A stretch of DNA of 64,000 nt from Glycomyces sambucus (GTDB taxonomy: Bacteria; Actinomycetota; Actinomycetes; Mycobacteriales; Micromonosporaceae). The notes beneath the pieces are model-generated. The model worked only from the letters and a program-made list of their open reading frames with translations. It did not search any database and was not told the DNA's origin. Shown piece by piece: positions 61,191 through 64,000 of this stretch (position 1 is the stretch's first letter; the number at the start of each line of letters is the position of its first letter). The position numbers and the translations under genes are program-made. The stretch lies in contig NZ_FNGF01000002.1 of the NCBI RefSeq assembly GCF_900102815.1, forward strand, positions 806,001 through 870,000, in the 5' to 3' direction.

Positions 61191-62540
61191 TCAGCGGATG
61201 CCGGTGAGGATCGCGTCGAGTGCCGCGGCGTCCACCGGCGGGAGCGCACCGCCGTCGACCGCCTCGGCCCCGACGCCCACCAGCCAGCCGTCCCCGGTGC
61301 GGTACTCCAGGGCGGTCAGGCTCGGGCGCTCGCCGCCGATGGTGCGGTGGAGCGGTCGGTTCCAGGGCCCGCCGTCGACCTGCTCGCAGTCGGCGAGGCC
61401 GCAGCCCGCGGCGGCGCCGTCCAGATCCTCCTCGGTCACCGGGACCACCTGGGCCTGGAGGAAGAACCGGACGGTCTCGCCCGAGGCGAGTTCGGCCAGC
61501 ACGAACACCATGTACGTGTCCCCGGTGCCGTAGACCGGTCCGCCGTAGGAGTCGATGTCCGGGCCCAGGCGGACGGCTTCGGCCGTGCCGGCCGCGACCT
61601 CGACTCCGGGGAGCCCGGCCTCGATCGCGGCCGCGAAGTCGTCGGTGAGGTCGTCCCAGGCGGGCGGCTCGGTCTCGGGCGCCTCGGTCCCGTCGCCCAC
61701 CGGGATCACCAGGAGGAGCTCGGTGACGTCGTCGAGATCGGGGGCCGCGAGGTCCTCGGACTCGTACCGCAGCGAGAAGCCGAGCGACACCACCGCCTCG
61801 TCCCGGAAGAGGAACGCTTCGACGATCGGGTACTCGGTCGGGCCGCTCTCGGTGTCGGGGTCGGTGAAGTCGTCCGAGACGCCCTCGATGAGCAGGACGC
61901 GTCCCGCCTCCGTGTCGTCCCAGGAGCAGGTCACCCTCGGATCGAAGCACTCCTCGGACTCCATCTGGGACTCGAAGTCCTCTCCCCCGGTGTACCAGAA
62001 CCCGCCCCGCAGGTAGATCCAGTCGACGGCGGAGGGGTCGTCGCCGAAGGCCAGCGCCTCATTGAGGGTGTAGACATCGAAGTCGTTGTCGTAGTGGAAG
62101 CCGTCGTGGTCCGGGCGGGTGGTGAGGCACTGCCCGAGCGGCTCCGCGCCGAGGGCGGCCAGGCCCGTGAACAGCGCCTGGTTGGCGGCGGCGGAGATCC
62201 GGGCCTGCTCGTCCGACTGGCCCTCGGGGAGCGCGCAGTCGCCGTGGTCGAAGCGGTTCCACTGGTCGAGGAACGCGTCGTCCACCGTCTGCGTGGGGAG
62301 GTCGCCGGGGACCGCGCTCCCCGCGGCGTCGGTGTCGTCGCCGAGCCCGAGCGGGATGCCCACGGCCGCACCGACCGCGAGCATCGCGGCGGCACCTCCG
62401 GCGACGGCGGCACCGATCCGCCGTCGCCGCACCACACGGCGCCGGCCGGCCCTCAGGATCGTCATCGGGTCCACCCGGTCGGCGTCGACCGGCCCCGAGG
62501 CGGCCCGCGCCAGCAGGCCCCTCACCTCGTCGTCGTTCAT
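61191..62540 (-). CDS. CU044_5270-like membrane-anchored protein paired with a SigE-type sigma factor
   Basis: A 449-residue protein with a short cytoplasmic N-terminal part (MNDDEVRGLLARAASGPVDADRVD), one membrane helix (about 40-66) and a large, acidic extracellular domain with paired cysteines (CFDPRVTC, CGLADCEQ). Its ATG overlaps the sigma-factor stop by four bases. That arrangement fits a membrane-bound partner, probably an anti-sigma factor, but there is no zinc-binding HxxxCxxC motif. Confidence 0.7.
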   Translation of the reverse strand: MNDDEVRGLLARAASGPVDADRVDPMTILRAGRRRVVRRRRIGAAVAGGAAAMLAVGAAVGIPLGLGDDTDAAGSAVPGDLPTQTVDDAFLDQWNRFDHGDCALPEGQSDEQARISAAANQALFTGLAALGAEPLGQCLTTRPDHDGFHYDNDFDVYTLNEALAFGDDPSAVDWIYLRGGFWYTGGEDFESQMESEECFDPRVTCSWDDTEAGRVLLIEGVSDDFTDPDTESGPTEYPIVEAFLFRDEAVVSLGFSLRYESEDLAAPDLDDVTELLLVIPVGDGTEAPETEPPAWDDLTDDFAAAIEAGLPGVEVAAGTAEAVRLGPDIDSYGGPVYGTGDTYMVFVLAELASGETVRFFLQAQVVPVTEEDLDGAAAGCGLADCEQVDGGPWNRPLHRTIGGERPSLTALEYRTGDGWLVGVGAEAVDGGALPPVDAAALDAILTGIR

Positions 62541-63049
62541 CGCTTGCTCCCTTCGCCTGCGGGGCTTGAAGTCGCAAAGTGGTCGCGCAGCGTCCGCAGA
62601 CCGCGCGCGGTGTTGCTCTTGACGGTGCCGGTGCTGCACCGCATGATCCGGGCCGTCTCCTCCACGGACCGGTCCTCCCAGAACCGCAGCACGAGGGTGG
62701 CGCGCTGCTTCAGCGGCAGCCGGGCGAGGATCGCCGCCGCCTCCGCCTGGCCCTCCGCGGCGTCCGGCTCCTCCGCGTGGTCGGGGGGCGGGTCGGCGAA
62801 GGCGCGCTCGCGGCGGAACCAGCCGCGGCGGGTCTGGTCGACCAGGACGTTCGCGAGGATGCGGCGCGTGTACGCGTCGACGGTCGCGCGGCGGGTCCGG
62901 TTCCAGGCCCCGTACAGCTTGATCAGCGAGGTCTGGACGGCGTCCTCGGCGCGGTGCCAGTCGCCGCAGGTGAGGTACGCGGTGCGGAGCAGTGCGTCCC
63001 GGGTGTCCTGCACGTATTCGCAGAACTCGAGCTCTGATTGGGGGGTCAT
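62537..63049 (-). CDS. SigE-family ECF RNA polymerase sigma factor
   Basis: A 170-residue ECF sigma factor of the SigE70/SigM type. Region 2 (LLRTAYLTCGDWHRAEDAVQTSLIKLYGAW) and region 4 (LPLKQRATLVLRFWEDRSVEETARIMRCSTGTVKSNTARGLRTLRD) are complete. ATG 63049 has AAAGGCGAT in front. It is first in a two-gene operon with the membrane partner. Confidence 0.88.
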   Translation of the reverse strand: MTPQSELEFCEYVQDTRDALLRTAYLTCGDWHRAEDAVQTSLIKLYGAWNRTRRATVDAYTRRILANVLVDQTRRGWFRRERAFADPPPDHAEEPDAAEGQAEAAAILARLPLKQRATLVLRFWEDRSVEETARIMRCSTGTVKSNTARGLRTLRDHFATSSPAGEGSKR

Positions 63050-63209
63050 CGATCGCCTTTCGTCTTCTCCGACGCCGTTTCTACGGAACGGGCGCGCGCC
63101 GAGGTTGCATCGGCGCCGGAATCGCGCGGCAGAGCGCACGGCCGGAGGGACGCCGCGGCAGCGGCCGGGGCGGTCGAGCGGCCTTCGCAGGGCCGCAGAG
63201 GAACTGGTC

Positions 63210-64000
63210 CTAGGCGGGCTCGGGGAGGCCGCCGCGGGCACTGCGGCGGAGCCAGAGGGCGATGCCGGCGAGGCCGAAGGCGGCGCTGAGGAGGAACGGC
63301 GCGTCGAGGCCGTAGACGCTCGCGACCAGGCCGCCCGCCAGCGCGCCGACGGCCTCGGTGCCGAGGACGACGGTGCGCGAGGCGGCGACGGTGCGGCCGA
63401 GGAGTTCGGGCGGGACCAGGCGGTGGCGCAGCGAGGTGACGGCGACGTTGAAGACGCCGAACGCGGCGCTGGTGACCAGGACGACAGCGACCGCGGACCA
63501 CAGGTCCGGTGCCGCCAGGAGCAGCATCGGCGTCAGACCGATGGCCGCGCCCGTCGCGATCAGGACCTTGACGTGGCGGCCGCCGCCGACCAGGCGGTCC
63601 GCGGTCCACGCCCCGGCGAGGCCGCCGCAGGCGCCGACGGCGAGCAGGACGCCGAAGCCGCTGGCGCCCAGACCGAGTCGCTGCCCGGCGAACAGCACGA
63701 ACGTCGCGAACCAGGCGGCGTCGGCGAACGCGACGAGCGCCGAGGTGGCGACGATCCTGCGCAGCGTGCGGTGGCGCCAGAGCCAGACCAGTCCGTCGGC
63801 GGCCCTGACGGCGCGCGCGGTCGTCGCCGCGGCGGGCCTGGTGAGGAGGACTGCGGGGATCGTGGTGAGGAGCAGGACCCCGATCGCCAGCGCGCCGCTG
63901 TTGACCGCGAACGGGAGGACCGCGCCGAGGCCGAACAGGGCGCCGCCGATGAGCGGCCCGGCGAACTCGTTGCCCACGACCTCGCCGGACACCATGCGGC
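63210..64000 (-). CDS. MFS transporter (partial, 5' end beyond window)
   Basis: The C-terminal 263 residues of an MFS pump, with about eight membrane helices. LVPPELLGRTVAASRTVVLGTEAVGALAGGLVASVYG is the late-half motif typical of the DHA3/MefA-like macrolide-efflux group (TCR-type MFS_3). The N-terminal half, with motif A, lies beyond the right edge, so substrate class is uncertain. Confidence 0.8.
   Translation of the reverse strand, partial: RMVSGEVVGNEFAGPLIGGALFGLGAVLPFAVNSGALAIGVLLLTTIPAVLLTRPAAATTARAVRAADGLVWLWRHRTLRRIVATSALVAFADAAWFATFVLFAGQRLGLGASGFGVLLAVGACGGLAGAWTADRLVGGGRHVKVLIATGAAIGLTPMLLLAAPDLWSAVAVVLVTSAAFGVFNVAVTSLRHRLVPPELLGRTVAASRTVVLGTEAVGALAGGLVASVYGLDAPFLLSAAFGLAGIALWLRRSARGGLPEPA

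Overview
The window is high-GC DNA (roughly 70% or more) with dense, mostly short-gapped genes, GTG/TTG starts, many LacI and TetR regulators and many secreted or transported carbohydrate functions. This fits a free-living, plant-polymer-degrading actinomycete (Actinomycetota). I cannot fix the genus from the sequence. I see no rRNA, tRNA, CRISPR, phage or transposase gene, and both ends cut through genes (a D-mannonate dehydratase on the left, an MFS transporter on the right).

Layout. 1-4,890: end of manD, an AraC regulator, a phytanoyl-CoA-dioxygenase-like enzyme with a small partner, a membrane protein plus 67-residue protein divergent from a true TetR-class repressor with tetO-like operators. 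4,892-8,761: secreted GH87-type alpha-1,3-glucanase with tandem CBM35 modules, divergent from its LacI regulator. 8,754-20,500: mixed housekeeping and accessory genes: TetR/DUF1761 pair with a perfect 26-bp operator, a divergent NAD-dependent DNA ligase, CGNR regulator, phosphoesterase, a breakpoint joining a truncated LysE exporter to a truncated two-module P-loop protein, a TetR/EamA pair, arylamine N-acetyltransferase, FMN reductase. 20,500-26,960: LacI regulator and a xylan cluster (GH62 arabinofuranosidase, CBM13 lectin, GH43, GH10 xylanase). 27,014-35,211: two tandem LacI regulators, GH127 beta-L-arabinofuranosidase and an Lpl-type oligosaccharide ABC importer with a DUF624 protein. 35,399-47,417: a sigma-like protein lacking region 4, PdxH-type oxidase, F420-dependent reductase/TetR pair, NarL-type two-component system next to an FtsX-type ABC exporter, MHYT sensor, AAA ATPase, and a membrane-tethered Hsp70-like ATPase. 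47,526-55,004: a furanose/pentose-type sugar ABC importer with two different ATPases and a LacI regulator. 55,330-64,000: PAP2 phosphatase, MFS pumps, second CGNR regulator, glycolipid-binding-domain protein, quinone oxidoreductase, and a SigE-family sigma factor with a coupled membrane partner.

How it fits together. Three loci (20.5-27 kb, 27-35 kb, 47.5-55 kb) look like one arabinoxylan/arabinan programme: secreted enzymes release arabinose and xylo-oligomers, an Lpl-type importer brings in oligosaccharides that GH127 trims, and an RbsABC-like importer takes up the monosaccharide. A 14-bp LacI-type palindrome (TGTTACCGGGAACA) occurs identically in front of lacI-ATPase2 and in front of the binding-protein gene, and a close variant lies upstream of the xylan cluster, suggesting co-regulation. 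Many regulators and single genes here have a TANNNT -10 box exactly six bases before the start codon and no Shine-Dalgarno sequence, so leaderless transcription appears common.
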